64,000 bases of DNA from an uncultured Flavobacteriaceae bacterium (GTDB taxonomy: Bacteria; Bacteroidota; Bacteroidia; Flavobacteriales; Flavobacteriaceae), in assembly GCA_913062575.1 (NCBI GenBank), contig CAJXVT010000001.1, positions 62,001-126,000 of the forward strand. Reading direction: 5' to 3'. The position numbers were made by a program, and so were the translations under genes. Every line of letters begins with the position of its first letter. Positions within the stretch are counted from its first letter, which is position 1. Under the pieces are notes generated by a model that saw only the letters and a program-made list of their open reading frames with translations, made no database searches and was not told the DNA's origin. Shown here piece after piece: positions 1-7,903 of this stretch.

Positions 1-306
1 ACTTGGTGTGCTCCTTGTAAAAAAGAAATGCCAGATTTATTGGAAGCCCAACATATATTAAAAAAAGACAACTATGTTTTTCTATTGGTTTCTGATGAGT
101 CTCAAGAGAAAATAGTTGAATTTAAGAATAAAATGAAGTACGGTTTTACCTATTTAAAATCGACTAAAACAACATCTTCATTTGGAATTTATGCATTGCC
201 AACCACTTTTATTTATAATGAAAAAGGAGTGAAAGTAGATGAGGTTATTGGTGCAGTAACATGGAATTCAAAAGAAATGATACACAAGTTAAAAAACATC
301 AAATGA
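1..306 (+). CDS. TlpA/ResA-like thioredoxin-fold protein (5' end missing)
   Basis: The frame is open from base 1, so the gene begins before the window. The first visible residues are T-WCAPC-KK, the thioredoxin WCxxC active site, followed by an alpha/beta core and an LPTTF stretch with the cis-proline of the fold. Proteins of this family are usually membrane-anchored or periplasmic thiol-disulfide reductases. Because the N-terminus is missing I cannot see a signal sequence. The gene ends in an ATGA overlap with the next lipoprotein gene, so the two are probably co-translated. The ORF-track start at base 28 is internal to the gene. Confidence 0.85.
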   Translation, partial: TWCAPCKKEMPDLLEAQHILKKDNYVFLLVSDESQEKIVEFKNKMKYGFTYLKSTKTTSSFGIYALPTTFIYNEKGVKVDEVIGAVTWNSKEMIHKLKNIK

Positions 307-1502
307 AAAAAGTAATCCTAGTATTCTGTATTGTTAGTGTGTTTATTGGTTGCCAAAAAAAAGAATTGGTAATTACTGATATTCCGTTTGAATTTGGAAT
401 TAACAACGCAGAACCAAATTTAGTAGCGCAAGACGGAAAGTTATCACTTTCATGGGTAAACTCTATCAGAGGAAAAGAAGCAACATTGTATTACAGTCAA
501 TTAGAAAATGATGTATGGAATGCACAATCTAAAATTTCTTCTGGAAATGATTGGTTTGTGAACTGGGCAGATTTCCCAGCAAATGCAACTAACGGAGGTG
601 TTTTGTTAACCAGTCATTTGCAAAAGTCGGCTACAGGAACATATACCTATGATGTAATTCTGAATCTCCGAAAATTGAACGGCGAAATTATTAAAGAAAA
701 TTTTTTATTGAATACAGATGGAATGGAAGCAGAACATGGTTTTGTTAGTGTAATTCCTAATGAAAAAGATGGTTTTTTGATTACGTGGTTAGATGGCAGA
801 AATACTGTAAAAGAAATGGAAAATAATCATCATAAAGCAATGACTATTAGAGCTGCTGAAATTTCTAGTGATGGAATAATCTTTAACGAAACTCAGTTAG
901 ACGGTAGAACGTGTGATTGCTGCCAGACTTCAATTACAATGACTCAGAATGGACCAATGATTGTGTATAGGGATAGAAGTAATAAGGAAATTAGAGATAT
1001 TTATTTCTCTCAGAGAATCAATAATAAATGGACAGAACCGACAGTTGTTTATAATGATAATTGGAAAATTAATGGTTGTCCTGTAAATGGGCCAAAAGTA
1101 GTTTCAAATAGTAAAAACACAGCGGTTTCTTGGTTTACAGTAGCTGAAGGAAACCCTAAAGTTAAGATTTCATTTTTATCAGATACTACAACTTTCGATG
1201 CTCCAATTATCTTAAATGACGTGGATGCAATTGGAAGAGTAGATCTTGCTTTTATAAATAACAATGAAGTATTGGTGAGTTATATGGAATCTGATGAAGC
1301 GGACACCTATTTACGCTGTAAAAAAGTGCATAAGAACGGAACTGTTTCTGAAGCGATAACAATTTCTAAAATAAATTCAGGAAGAAGTACTGGTGTTCCT
1401 CAATTAGAAATTATGGACGGTTTTGCATATATGGTTTGGACCACTTCTATTGAAAAGAAAAACCAACTTAAAGCAGTGAAATTTAATCTAGATGGAATTT
1501 AG
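303..1502 (+). CDS. Sialidase-like lipoprotein with a CDCC motif
   Basis: I start this at base 303, not 261. The ATG there overlaps the TGA of the thioredoxin gene (ATGA) and opens a lipoprotein signal, MKKVILVFCIVSVFIGC, with the lipidated Cys about residue 17. The mature ~380 residues hold recurring Tyr/Phe-Ser-Gln...W segments such as IYFSQRINNKWTEP, which resemble the blades of sialidase-type beta-propellers. Catalytic sialidase residues cannot be assigned, so glycosidase activity is not claimed. An unusual TCDCCQTS cluster near residue 205 may bind metal or form disulfides. Co-translation with a thioredoxin-like protein suggests those cysteines need redox care; this is inference. Confidence 0.6.
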   Translation: MKKVILVFCIVSVFIGCQKKELVITDIPFEFGINNAEPNLVAQDGKLSLSWVNSIRGKEATLYYSQLENDVWNAQSKISSGNDWFVNWADFPANATNGGVLLTSHLQKSATGTYTYDVILNLRKLNGEIIKENFLLNTDGMEAEHGFVSVIPNEKDGFLITWLDGRNTVKEMENNHHKAMTIRAAEISSDGIIFNETQLDGRTCDCCQTSITMTQNGPMIVYRDRSNKEIRDIYFSQRINNKWTEPTVVYNDNWKINGCPVNGPKVVSNSKNTAVSWFTVAEGNPKVKISFLSDTTTFDAPIILNDVDAIGRVDLAFINNNEVLVSYMESDEADTYLRCKKVHKNGTVSEAITISKINSGRSTGVPQLEIMDGFAYMVWTTSIEKKNQLKAVKFNLDGI

Positions 1503-1553
1503 TCTAGTCTCTCTTCTGTCTTATCTTAATTTTCTACTAACCACTAACTAATT

Positions 1554-2240
1554 TTACTCAATAATTTCAACTTTCATAGGTACATCAACCACAGGCCATT
1601 CTTTAATATCTGTTTTTAAATTGGCTATCTTACGCATCGCTTCAAATCCAGAAATAACTTCTCCAAAAACAGTATGCTCATTGTTTAAATGATGGGCTCC
1701 ATTTTTACTTTGTACAATGTAAAATTCAAATGGACTTGAGAGTTTGTTTGGGTTGTTCTCCCAATGTCTTGCAGCTGCCAAAGCCCCGTATTTATGTTTT
1801 CTATGCGATCTAAATTCCGGTTTCATTAAATAGTTACCATATTTCTGACGTTGTCGCATGGTATAATCTTCATCAGAATTGCCTCCTTGAATTACAAAGT
1901 TCTTTGCAACTCTATAAAATACTGTAGTATCAAAATATTTAATTTTAGTTAGGAAAATAAAATTAGCTCTATGAATAGGAGTGTCGTTGTATAATCGTAA
2001 TTTAATATCTCCAAAGCTTGTTTTAATAACTACTTTGGTTTCTTTGTTGGTCTTCTCGTATTCAGTAAAAAAAGCCTCTACATTATGTCGTCTTAAACTG
2101 TCCCATGTTTTTTCTGCTTTTTTAATTGGTTTTACTTCCTTTTCTATAATTGGTTCTACTAGTTGTTTATTCTTTTTTTCTTCACAGCTAATTATCGACA
2201 ATAGTAAAGTAATACTTAAAAGTAGTTTGAATAACTTCAT
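1554..2240 (-). CDS. Cyclophilin-type peptidyl-prolyl isomerase lipoprotein
   Basis: About 228 aa if started at MKLFKLLLS; the ORF track adds nine residues that would block the signal peptide. The signal ends LLLSIISCEEKK, a lipobox with Cys about residue 19. A charged linker follows, then a cyclophilin domain from about residue 60 to the end, with the family core FYRVAKNFVIQGGN and a later NNEHTVFGEVISGFEAM segment. Cyclophilins catalyse cis-trans isomerisation of prolyl bonds; this one should act on exported proteins at the cell envelope. It is divergent from idi, with which it shares a very short promoter region, and a second cyclophilin lipoprotein lies at 3.4-4.0 kb. Confidence 0.88.
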   Translation of the reverse strand: MKLFKLLLSITLLLSIISCEEKKNKQLVEPIIEKEVKPIKKAEKTWDSLRRHNVEAFFTEYEKTNKETKVVIKTSFGDIKLRLYNDTPIHRANFIFLTKIKYFDTTVFYRVAKNFVIQGGNSDEDYTMRQRQKYGNYLMKPEFRSHRKHKYGALAAARHWENNPNKLSSPFEFYIVQSKNGAHHLNNEHTVFGEVISGFEAMRKIANLKTDIKEWPVVDVPMKVEIIE

Positions 2241-2261
2241 TTTAAATTGATTGTTTATTGA

Positions 2262-2291
2262 TTGCAAAGATAATTGATTTTGCTACATTTG
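2262..2291 (+). promoter_or_regulatory. Bacteroidota-type promoter of idi
   Basis: TTG at 2262-2264, a 19-base spacer and TACATTTG at 2284-2291 match the Bacteroidota sigma-A consensus (TTG, then TAnnTTTG). The -7 element ends only four bases before the idi ATG, so the transcript should be leaderless or nearly so. Confidence 0.6.
2265..2272 (-). promoter_or_regulatory. -7 element of the divergent cyclophilin gene
   Basis: CAAAGATA on the plus strand reads TATCTTTG on the minus strand, a perfect TAnnTTTG box about 25 bases before the cyclophilin ATG. It sits inside the idi promoter spacer, so the two polymerases cannot bind together. No clear TTG -33 element is seen. Confidence 0.5.
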
Positions 2292-2295
2292 TTTC

Positions 2296-2841
2296 ATGGT
2301 TGAAGAGCAAGTTATTTTAGTTGATACAAATGATAACCAAATTGGTTTAATGCCAAAAATGGAGGCCCATGAAAAAGCATTGTTACATCGTGCATTTTCT
2401 GTATTTACATTTAATGATAAAGGCGAATTACTTCTACAGCAAAGAGCTGCAGATAAATACCATTCGCCGTTATTATGGACTAATACTTGTTGTTCGCATC
2501 AACGAAACGGGGAAACTTCTTTAGAGGCAGGTAAACGTCGTTTACAAGAAGAAATGGGATTTACCTGTGAGTTAGAAGACGTGTTTTCTTTTATCTACAA
2601 AGCACCGTTTGACAATGGATTAACAGAGCATGAATTAGATCATGTACTTATTGGGAAGTTTAACCTAAACCCAGTTGTTAACCCTGAAGAAGTAGAAAGT
2701 TTTAAATGGATGTCTTTGGATGCTGTAAAAGCAGAAATGGAAAATAAACCAGAAATATATACAGAATGGTTTAAAATTATTTTTAAAGAATCATTTGAAA
2801 AGATTACGAATTATAAATCACGAAAACTTGATTTTCTTTAA
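2296..2841 (+). CDS. idi: Isopentenyl-diphosphate delta-isomerase, type I
   Basis: The 181-aa protein has the length and layout of type I IPP isomerase, a Nudix-fold metalloenzyme that interconverts isopentenyl and dimethylallyl diphosphate for isoprenoid synthesis in the cytoplasm. Visible landmarks are LLHRAFSVFTFN at the start of the Nudix fold, WTNTCCSHQ carrying the catalytic Cys and metal-binding His, a Nudix-like RRLQEEMGF helix, and the HELDHV segment near residue 115. The ATG at 2296 lies immediately after a strong -7 box. It is followed after 30 bases by the QueD/PTPS gene and may be co-transcribed with it. Confidence 0.95.
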   Translation: MVEEQVILVDTNDNQIGLMPKMEAHEKALLHRAFSVFTFNDKGELLLQQRAADKYHSPLLWTNTCCSHQRNGETSLEAGKRRLQEEMGFTCELEDVFSFIYKAPFDNGLTEHELDHVLIGKFNLNPVVNPEEVESFKWMSLDAVKAEMENKPEIYTEWFKIIFKESFEKITNYKSRKLDFL

Positions 2842-2871
2842 TCTTTTAGTTTCAATTTTTAAATAAAAAAA

Positions 2872-3285
2872 ATGCCTAAAGTTACTGCACATAGAAAAGC
2901 GCATTTTAATGCGGCACACAGATTGTTTAATCCAGCATGGTCTGACGAAAAAAATGCCACCATTTTTGGAAAATGTAGTAATCCTCATTATCACGGGCAT
3001 AATTACGACTTAACCGTTTCTGTAACTGGAGAAATTGATCCGGTAACAGGGTTTGTAATGGACTTGTCTATTTTACGTGAATTGATTAAAAGCGAAATAG
3101 AAGAAGCTTTTGATCATAAAAACTTAAATGTAGAAGTAGCAGAATTTAAAAACTTGAATCCGACTGTAGAAAATATTTCAGTGGTTATTTACAATAAACT
3201 TAGAGCTAAAATCAAAACATCATTGGACATTTCTGTTACGTTGTATGAAACTCCTAGAAATTATGTTACGTATTCTGGTGAGTAG
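2872..3285 (+). CDS. 6-pyruvoyl-tetrahydropterin synthase / QueD family protein
   Basis: The 137-aa protein matches the PTPS/QueD family in size. Zinc-binding histidines are visible in FNAAHR near residue 16 and in HYHGHNY near residue 40; DHKNLN near residue 80 and the Glu in LYETP near the C-terminus are further family positions. QueD makes 6-carboxy-tetrahydropterin in queuosine synthesis, while PTPS makes 6-pyruvoyl-tetrahydropterin. A QueD-type Cys before the first His motif is not obvious: the CSNP Cys (about residue 36) is the nearest candidate. I therefore leave the exact reaction open. It follows idi on the same strand. Confidence 0.85.
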   Translation: MPKVTAHRKAHFNAAHRLFNPAWSDEKNATIFGKCSNPHYHGHNYDLTVSVTGEIDPVTGFVMDLSILRELIKSEIEEAFDHKNLNVEVAEFKNLNPTVENISVVIYNKLRAKIKTSLDISVTLYETPRNYVTYSGE

Positions 3286-3300
3286 ACAAGTCTAAAGAAT

Positions 3301-3447
3301 TTAATCATCTTCATTCTCCTTTTTGTGTTTTTTATATCCAATAACTAGTCTTACACCCAATCTTGCAGATAAGATGATGTCAATGACTATTACAATGTTA
3401 AAACCGTCTATTATTTTTTATGTTATAATATTTGTCGTTTTTATCAT
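3301..3447 (-). pseudogene. Small membrane-protein ORF interrupted by one in-frame TAA
   Basis: This frame is absent from the ORF track. An ATG at 3447 overlaps the stop of the cyclophilin gene (TAATG), reads nine codons (MIKTTNIIT), meets TAA at 3420-3418, and then stays open for 38 more codons to TAA at 3303. The downstream part has a hydrophobic stretch, IVIVIDIILSARLGVRLVIG, and a charged KKHKKENEDD tail, which looks like a real small membrane protein. The simplest reading is a recently disabled gene, or a sequencing error at one codon. No ATG, GTG or upstream TTG start exists between the stop and the hydrophobic part. Confidence 0.4.
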
Positions 3448-4013
3448 TACTTAATTCTTTTAATAGACCTTATCATTACTGGTTCTATTAAACGTTGATT
3501 TTTATTTTCTCCAGATTGAATTTTTCGAACGATATCCATTCCTTTAATAACTTTTCCAAAAGCAGCAAAACCATAACCATCAGGGTTTCTTTTACCTGCA
3601 AAATCTAATGCGGGTTGTGCATTGATACAAATAAAGAAACTGTTAGTTGCAGTATTCGGCTCACTTCTAGCCATAGATAGTGTTCCGTTTTTATGAAGAA
3701 TTCCGGTTTTCTCGGTCGTTTCTATTTCAATCGCATCAAAATCTTTTCCTTCACCTTTTCCGCCTTGAATAACTTCTATTTTAATATCTCGTGTTGCTTC
3801 GTTTTCTGGAGTTGTTACTCTAAAAAAGGATCCATTTGTATACAAGCCTGCATCCACATATTTTAAAAAGTTAGCAACAGTAATTGGTGCTTTGTCAGGA
3901 TATAATTCTACTATAATGGTTCCTTCGGTAGTTTCAATCTCACAATTAATGGTATTGTTGCAGCTCATTAATGTAATAGCAAATACAAGAAGCATAAATG
4001 TTTTTGATTTCAT
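3447..4013 (-). CDS. Cyclophilin-type peptidyl-prolyl isomerase lipoprotein
   Basis: The 188-aa protein starts with a short lipoprotein signal ending ITLMSCNN (Cys about residue 18). The cyclophilin domain fills the rest: IETTEGTIIVELYPDKAP at its start, a FFRV segment, IEVIQGG in place of the usual IQGGD core, LSMARSEPNTATNSFFI, and FAAFGKVIKGMD. It has a short insertion between FFRV and IQGG compared with minimal cyclophilins. Its role should be prolyl isomerisation of envelope proteins. It is divergent from manA, and a small interrupted ORF overlaps its stop codon. It is a diverged paralogue of the cyclophilin at 1.55-2.24 kb. Confidence 0.88.
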   Translation of the reverse strand: MKSKTFMLLVFAITLMSCNNTINCEIETTEGTIIVELYPDKAPITVANFLKYVDAGLYTNGSFFRVTTPENEATRDIKIEVIQGGKGEGKDFDAIEIETTEKTGILHKNGTLSMARSEPNTATNSFFICINAQPALDFAGKRNPDGYGFAAFGKVIKGMDIVRKIQSGENKNQRLIEPVMIRSIKRIK

Positions 4014-4092
4014 AGTTTTGGTAAGTTGAGTTTTTAAAGATATAGAAAAGTTAATTAATTTATATTTCGTATGTTAAAACTAAATTTCATTG

Positions 4093-4100
4093 TAAATTTG
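4093..4100 (+). promoter_or_regulatory. -7 promoter element upstream of manA
   Basis: TAAATTTG matches TAnnTTTG and lies 19 bases before the manA ATG. A clear TTG -33 element is not seen. Confidence 0.45.
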
Positions 4101-4119
4101 TTTTAGTTAAAAAGAACCT

Positions 4120-5097
4120 ATGAGCATCCACCAATTTTTAAAATTTCAACCAATCCTAAAAGAAAAAATTTGGGGAGGAGAAAAGTTGTCAAACCTTTTA
4201 AATAAGAACTCTACTAAAACCAATATTGGAGAAAGTTGGGAGATTTCTGACGTAGAAAATGATACATCAATCGTTGCAAACGGAGCTTTACAAGGAAAGA
4301 GTTTAAAAGAATTAATTGCTAATTTTAAAGGGGATTTAGTTGGTGATACTATTTACAAACATTTTGGAGAGAAATTTCCGTTATTGATTAAGTTCATCGA
4401 TGCCAAAGAAGCATTAAGCATACAATTACATCCAAATGATGCGTTGGCAAAAGAACGCCACAATTCTTTTGGTAAAACAGAAATGTGGTATGTGATGCAA
4501 GCAGATGAAAAAGCAAACTTAATTGTTGGCTTTCAAAAAGAAGTTACTTCTCAAGAATATGTTAAGAGTCTTGAAAGTAAAACATTGTTAGATATTTTAA
4601 ATATTGATGAAGTTTCTGAAGGTGATGTGTATTTTATTCCGACAGGAAGAGTGCATGCAATTGGAGCAGGTGTGTTGCTTGCAGAGATTCAACAAACATC
4701 AGATGTTACTTACAGAATATATGATTGGGACAGACCAAATCCAGATGGAACGTTTAGAGATTTACATACTGAAGAAGCTATAGATGCAATCGATTATAAA
4801 GTTCAAGATACTTATAAAACTAACTATTTAAAAGTAGAGAACAATTCTTCGGAAATAGTTTCTTGTCCATATTTCACAACAAATGTGTTGCCAATTACAG
4901 AACATATTCAAATTGATCACAGAGGTAAAGACTCTTTTGTTATTTATATGTGTGTAAAAGGTGAAGTGGAATTCAAGCACCAAAATCAACAAGAAAAATT
5001 GCAACAAGGTGAAACAATATTAGTTCCAGCTTGTATCAATGAGTTTTCAATTGATACTACAAGTAACTCGGAATTATTAGAAGTATATATCAAATAA
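4120..5097 (+). CDS. manA: Mannose-6-phosphate isomerase, class I
   Basis: The 325-aa cupin protein has the short-form class I mannose-6-phosphate isomerase layout. It interconverts mannose 6-phosphate and fructose 6-phosphate, feeding GDP-mannose and surface polysaccharides. Landmarks are LKEKIWGGEKL near the N-terminus, LSIQLHPND and GKTEMWYV carrying Gln, His and Glu zinc ligands around residues 105-130, and the GRVHAIGAG motif near residue 175 with the fourth ligand. The C-terminal cupin half ends at residue 325. It sits just upstream of the Kdo8N cluster but has a separate promoter on each side, so it is probably an independent unit. Confidence 0.93.
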   Translation: MSIHQFLKFQPILKEKIWGGEKLSNLLNKNSTKTNIGESWEISDVENDTSIVANGALQGKSLKELIANFKGDLVGDTIYKHFGEKFPLLIKFIDAKEALSIQLHPNDALAKERHNSFGKTEMWYVMQADEKANLIVGFQKEVTSQEYVKSLESKTLLDILNIDEVSEGDVYFIPTGRVHAIGAGVLLAEIQQTSDVTYRIYDWDRPNPDGTFRDLHTEEAIDAIDYKVQDTYKTNYLKVENNSSEIVSCPYFTTNVLPITEHIQIDHRGKDSFVIYMCVKGEVEFKHQNQQEKLQQGETILVPACINEFSIDTTSNSELLEVYIK

Positions 5098-5149
5098 ATC
5101 TACTTTTCAAACTTCATTTTTTAGGACTCATAAACCCATATTAATTTTT

Positions 5150-5157
5150 TATCTTTG
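5150..5157 (+). promoter_or_regulatory. -7 promoter element of kdnA
   Basis: TATCTTTG is a perfect TAnnTTTG box 23 bases before the kdnA ATG, in the gap after manA. Confidence 0.5.
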
Positions 5158-5180
5158 GACTTCATTTAAAAACTAAAAGA

Positions 5181-6374
5181 ATGCCAGGATTTGAATTATT
5201 TGGAGATGCAGAGCGTAAAGAGGTAAATGACGTTTTAGAAAGCGGCGTTTTAATGCGTTACGGATTTGATGGTGCTAGAAACGGACATTGGAAAGCAAAG
5301 GAATTAGAACAAGAATTACAAGATAACTTAGGAGTAAAACATGCACAATTAACAAGTAGTGGAACTACTGCGTTGAATGTAGCATTGGCTGTATTAGGTG
5401 TTGGAGCAGGAGATGAGGTAATTATGCCAACATTTACATTTGTAGCAAGTTTCGAATCTATTTTGGCAGCAGGAGCAACACCTATTTTAGTGGAAATTGA
5501 CGATACATTAACTTTAGATCCTAAAGCTGTTGAAGCTGCAATTACACCAAAAACAAAGGTGGTAATGCCAGTACATATGTGTGGTTCTATGGCGGATTTA
5601 GATGCGTTGAAAGCAATTTGTGATACACATAATTTAATCTTACTAGAAGATGCTTGTCAAGCAATTGGAGCTTCTTATAAAGGACAAAAACTAGGAACGA
5701 TTGGAGATGCTGGTTGTTTTTCTTTTGACTATGTAAAAACAATTACTTGTGGCGAAGGAGGAGCAATGGTTACCAATGACCCAAATTTAGCAGTAAATGC
5801 AGATCATTATACAGATCATGGTCACGATCATGTTGGAAATGATAGAGGAGCAGAATCTCATCCTTTTTTAGGATACAACTATAGAATTTCTGAATTGAAT
5901 GCTGCTGTAGGATTGGCACAAGTAAGAAGATTAGATGGTTTTGTAGAAACACAACGTAAAAATAAGAAAGTATTAAAAGATGCTTTGAAAACAATTCCAG
6001 AAGTAACCTTTAGAAGAATTCCGGATGAAGACGGAGATAGTGCAGGATTCTTATCATTCTTTATGGAAACAAAAGAATTGACAGATAAAGTAGTAAAAGC
6101 ATTTAAAGAACACGGAGTAGATGCATATTGGAATTATTTTGATAACGATTGGCATTATGTACGTAAATGGAGTCATTTAAAAGACCAAGTTTCTTTATTC
6201 CCATTATCTGATCAGATAATGAATGGAATGCAAGATTTAAATACTGCTGAATTCCCACAGTCGGATGATCTTATTTCAAGAAATATTTCTTGTTTGATTA
6301 AATTATCTTGGACAGAAGAGCAATTAAACGAAAGAGCAGCTAATATGGTTGCAGCAATTAAATCAGTACTATAA
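5181..6374 (+). CDS. kdnA: Kdo8N aminotransferase (8-amino-3,8-dideoxy-octulosonate transaminase)
   Basis: This is a 397-aa DegT/DnrJ/EryC1-family PLP aminotransferase. SSGTTALNVAL near residue 55 is the phosphate-binding loop, LLEDACQAIGASY near residue 158 carries the PLP-contacting Asp, and the PLP lysine lies in YVKTITCGEGGAM near residue 187. The MPGFELF start, the unusual TITCGEGG and the YTDHGHDHVGNDRGAESHP segment match what I recall of Shewanella KdnA, which aminates 8-oxo-Kdo to Kdo8N. Its neighbours kdsB and kdnB complete the known route, which supports the assignment more strongly than homology alone. The product should be a positively charged Kdo analogue for the inner core of LPS. 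Confidence 0.88.
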   Translation: MPGFELFGDAERKEVNDVLESGVLMRYGFDGARNGHWKAKELEQELQDNLGVKHAQLTSSGTTALNVALAVLGVGAGDEVIMPTFTFVASFESILAAGATPILVEIDDTLTLDPKAVEAAITPKTKVVMPVHMCGSMADLDALKAICDTHNLILLEDACQAIGASYKGQKLGTIGDAGCFSFDYVKTITCGEGGAMVTNDPNLAVNADHYTDHGHDHVGNDRGAESHPFLGYNYRISELNAAVGLAQVRRLDGFVETQRKNKKVLKDALKTIPEVTFRRIPDEDGDSAGFLSFFMETKELTDKVVKAFKEHGVDAYWNYFDNDWHYVRKWSHLKDQVSLFPLSDQIMNGMQDLNTAEFPQSDDLISRNISCLIKLSWTEEQLNERAANMVAAIKSVL

Positions 6375-6381
6375 ATTAGTG

Positions 6382-6409
6382 TCATTCCTGCGAAAGCAGG
6401 AATCTCATT
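6382..6409. repeat. REP-like palindrome between kdnA and kdsB
   Basis: The sequence GTCATTCCTGCGAAAGCAGGAATC contains a perfect 8-bp inverted repeat, ATTCCTGC/GCAGGAAT, around GAAA. It closely resembles the GTCATTCC...GGAATC palindromes that are dispersed in many bacterial genomes and linked to REP-associated tyrosine transposases. Only one copy occurs in this window. It would form a hairpin in the kdnA-kdsB message and has no T-tract, so it is not a normal terminator. Confidence 0.6.
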
Positions 6410-6431
6410 TTAAGAATAAAATTGATAAAGA

Positions 6432-7163
6432 ATGAAAATTATTGCAATGATTCCTGCTCGTTATGGAGCAACTCGATTTCCGGGTAAATTAATGGCGGAT
6501 TTAGGTGGTAAACCTGTAATTGTTAGAACTTATGAAGCAACTGTTGCTACAAAATTGTTTGATGATGTTTATGTGGTTACTGATAGTGAAATCATTAAAG
6601 CAGAAGTAGAGAAGTATGGAGGAAAGGCAATTATGAGCATTAAAGAACACGAATGTGGTTCTGATCGTATTGCTGAAGCAGTAGAACACTTAGATGTAGA
6701 TATTGTGGTAAATGTTCAAGGTGATGAACCTTTTGTAAAGAAAGAACCTTTAGTAAAAGTTCTTGAGGTGTTTAAAGGAAAAGATGCAGAGCAAATAGAT
6801 TTGGCTTCTTTGATGCAAGAAATTACAGATTGGAAAGATATTACAGATCCAAATTATGTAAAAGTAATTGTTGATAAAAACGACTATGCTTTATATTTTT
6901 CTCGTTCACCAATTCCGTATCCTAGAGATAAAGATGCAGGAGCTAGGTATTTTGAGCATATAGGTGTCTATGCTTTTAGAAAACAAGCAATCTTAGATTT
7001 TTATAAATTACCAATGCGAACACTTGAAGCAACAGAGAAAATAGAATGTATTCGTTATTTAGAATATGGAAAGAAAATAAAAATGGTGGAGACAGATTTT
7101 ATGGGTATCGAAATTGATACACCAGAAGATTTGATTAAAGCTCAAAAATATTTAAACCAATAA
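6432..7163 (+). CDS. kdsB: 3-deoxy-manno-octulosonate (Kdo or Kdo8N) cytidylyltransferase
   Basis: The 243-aa protein has the KdsB hallmarks: [22 protein letters not shown] is the nucleotide-binding start (first 30 residues), VYVVTDSE follows near residue 48, VNVQGDEPF near residue 96 carries the metal-binding Asp, and [12 protein letters not shown] near residue 155 is the sugar-binding segment. It couples CTP with Kdo to give CMP-Kdo, the activated donor for LPS core assembly. Because kdnA is 57 bases upstream and kdnB is in the same cluster, the natural substrate may be Kdo8N, as in Shewanella; substrate choice cannot be read from the sequence. A strong terminator follows. Confidence 0.94.
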   Translation: MKIIAMIPARYGATRFPGKLMADLGGKPVIVRTYEATVATKLFDDVYVVTDSEIIKAEVEKYGGKAIMSIKEHECGSDRIAEAVEHLDVDIVVNVQGDEPFVKKEPLVKVLEVFKGKDAEQIDLASLMQEITDWKDITDPNYVKVIVDKNDYALYFSRSPIPYPRDKDAGARYFEHIGVYAFRKQAILDFYKLPMRTLEATEKIECIRYLEYGKKIKMVETDFMGIEIDTPEDLIKAQKYLNQ

Positions 7164-7167
7164 TACT

Positions 7168-7198
7168 AAAACCTCATATAAATTATATGAGGTTTTTT
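7168..7198 (+). terminator. Intrinsic terminator after kdsB
   Basis: AAAACCTCATATAA and TTATATGAGGTTTT form a long perfect stem around a very short loop, followed by a T-run. It separates kdnA-kdsB from the HAD and CAT-like genes. Confidence 0.85.
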
Positions 7199-7210
7199 AA
7201 TTTTAGATAG

Positions 7211-7903
7211 ATGTATAAAAATATCAAAGTCATTGCTTTTGATGCAGATGATACGCTGTGGGTTAATGAAACTTATTTTAGAGAAGCAGAACATCAGTTT
7301 GCAAAACTATTGACAGCTTTCGAAACCGAAAATAAAATTGAACAAGAGCTTTTTAAGACAGAAATCAAAAACCTTGATTTATATGGTTACGGAGTAAAAG
7401 GTTTTATGTTGTCTATGGTTGAATGTGCTTTAGAAATTTCTAATAACAATTTAAATCCGACGTTATTAAACGATATTTTAAACATTGGTAAAGAGATGTT
7501 AGAAAAACCCATCGAATTGCTAGATGGAGTAGAAGAGGTGTTGAAAGGATTGCAAGGAAAGTACAAATTGATTGTTGCTACCAAAGGAGATCTGTTAGAT
7601 CAAGAACGTAAATTAGAAAAATCTGGCCTGCTGCAGTATTTTCATCACATAGAAGTAATGAGTGAGAAAAAAGCAGCTGATTATAAAAAATTACTTTCTC
7701 ATTTAGATATTGAATCCAAGGAGTTGTTAATGATAGGGAATTCTTTAAAATCAGATATTTTACCACTGGTTAAGATTGGAGCTTCTGCAATTCATGTTCC
7801 GTTTCATACAACCTGGGCTCATGAAGAAGTATCTGCTATTGAGCAATCAACAACTGCGTATAAAACAGTAGCATCAATAACAGAAATATTAGAATTTGTT
7901 TAA
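7211..7903 (+). CDS. HAD-superfamily hydrolase
   Basis: The 230-aa protein has the HAD motifs in order: AFDADDTLW (motif I, nucleophile and acid/base Asp, residues 9-17), a helical C1 cap of about 80 residues, IVATKGD near residue 123 (motif II), and MIGNSLKSDI near residue 175 with the motif IV acidic region after a conserved Lys. It is longer than KdsC, the Kdo-8-phosphate phosphatase, which has almost no cap, so it is not that enzyme. Substrate is unknown; a small phosphorylated metabolite is likely for this cap type. Its stop overlaps the start of the CAT-like gene (TAATG), showing translational coupling. Confidence 0.85.
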   Translation: MYKNIKVIAFDADDTLWVNETYFREAEHQFAKLLTAFETENKIEQELFKTEIKNLDLYGYGVKGFMLSMVECALEISNNNLNPTLLNDILNIGKEMLEKPIELLDGVEEVLKGLQGKYKLIVATKGDLLDQERKLEKSGLLQYFHHIEVMSEKKAADYKKLLSHLDIESKELLMIGNSLKSDILPLVKIGASAIHVPFHTTWAHEEVSAIEQSTTAYKTVASITEILEFV

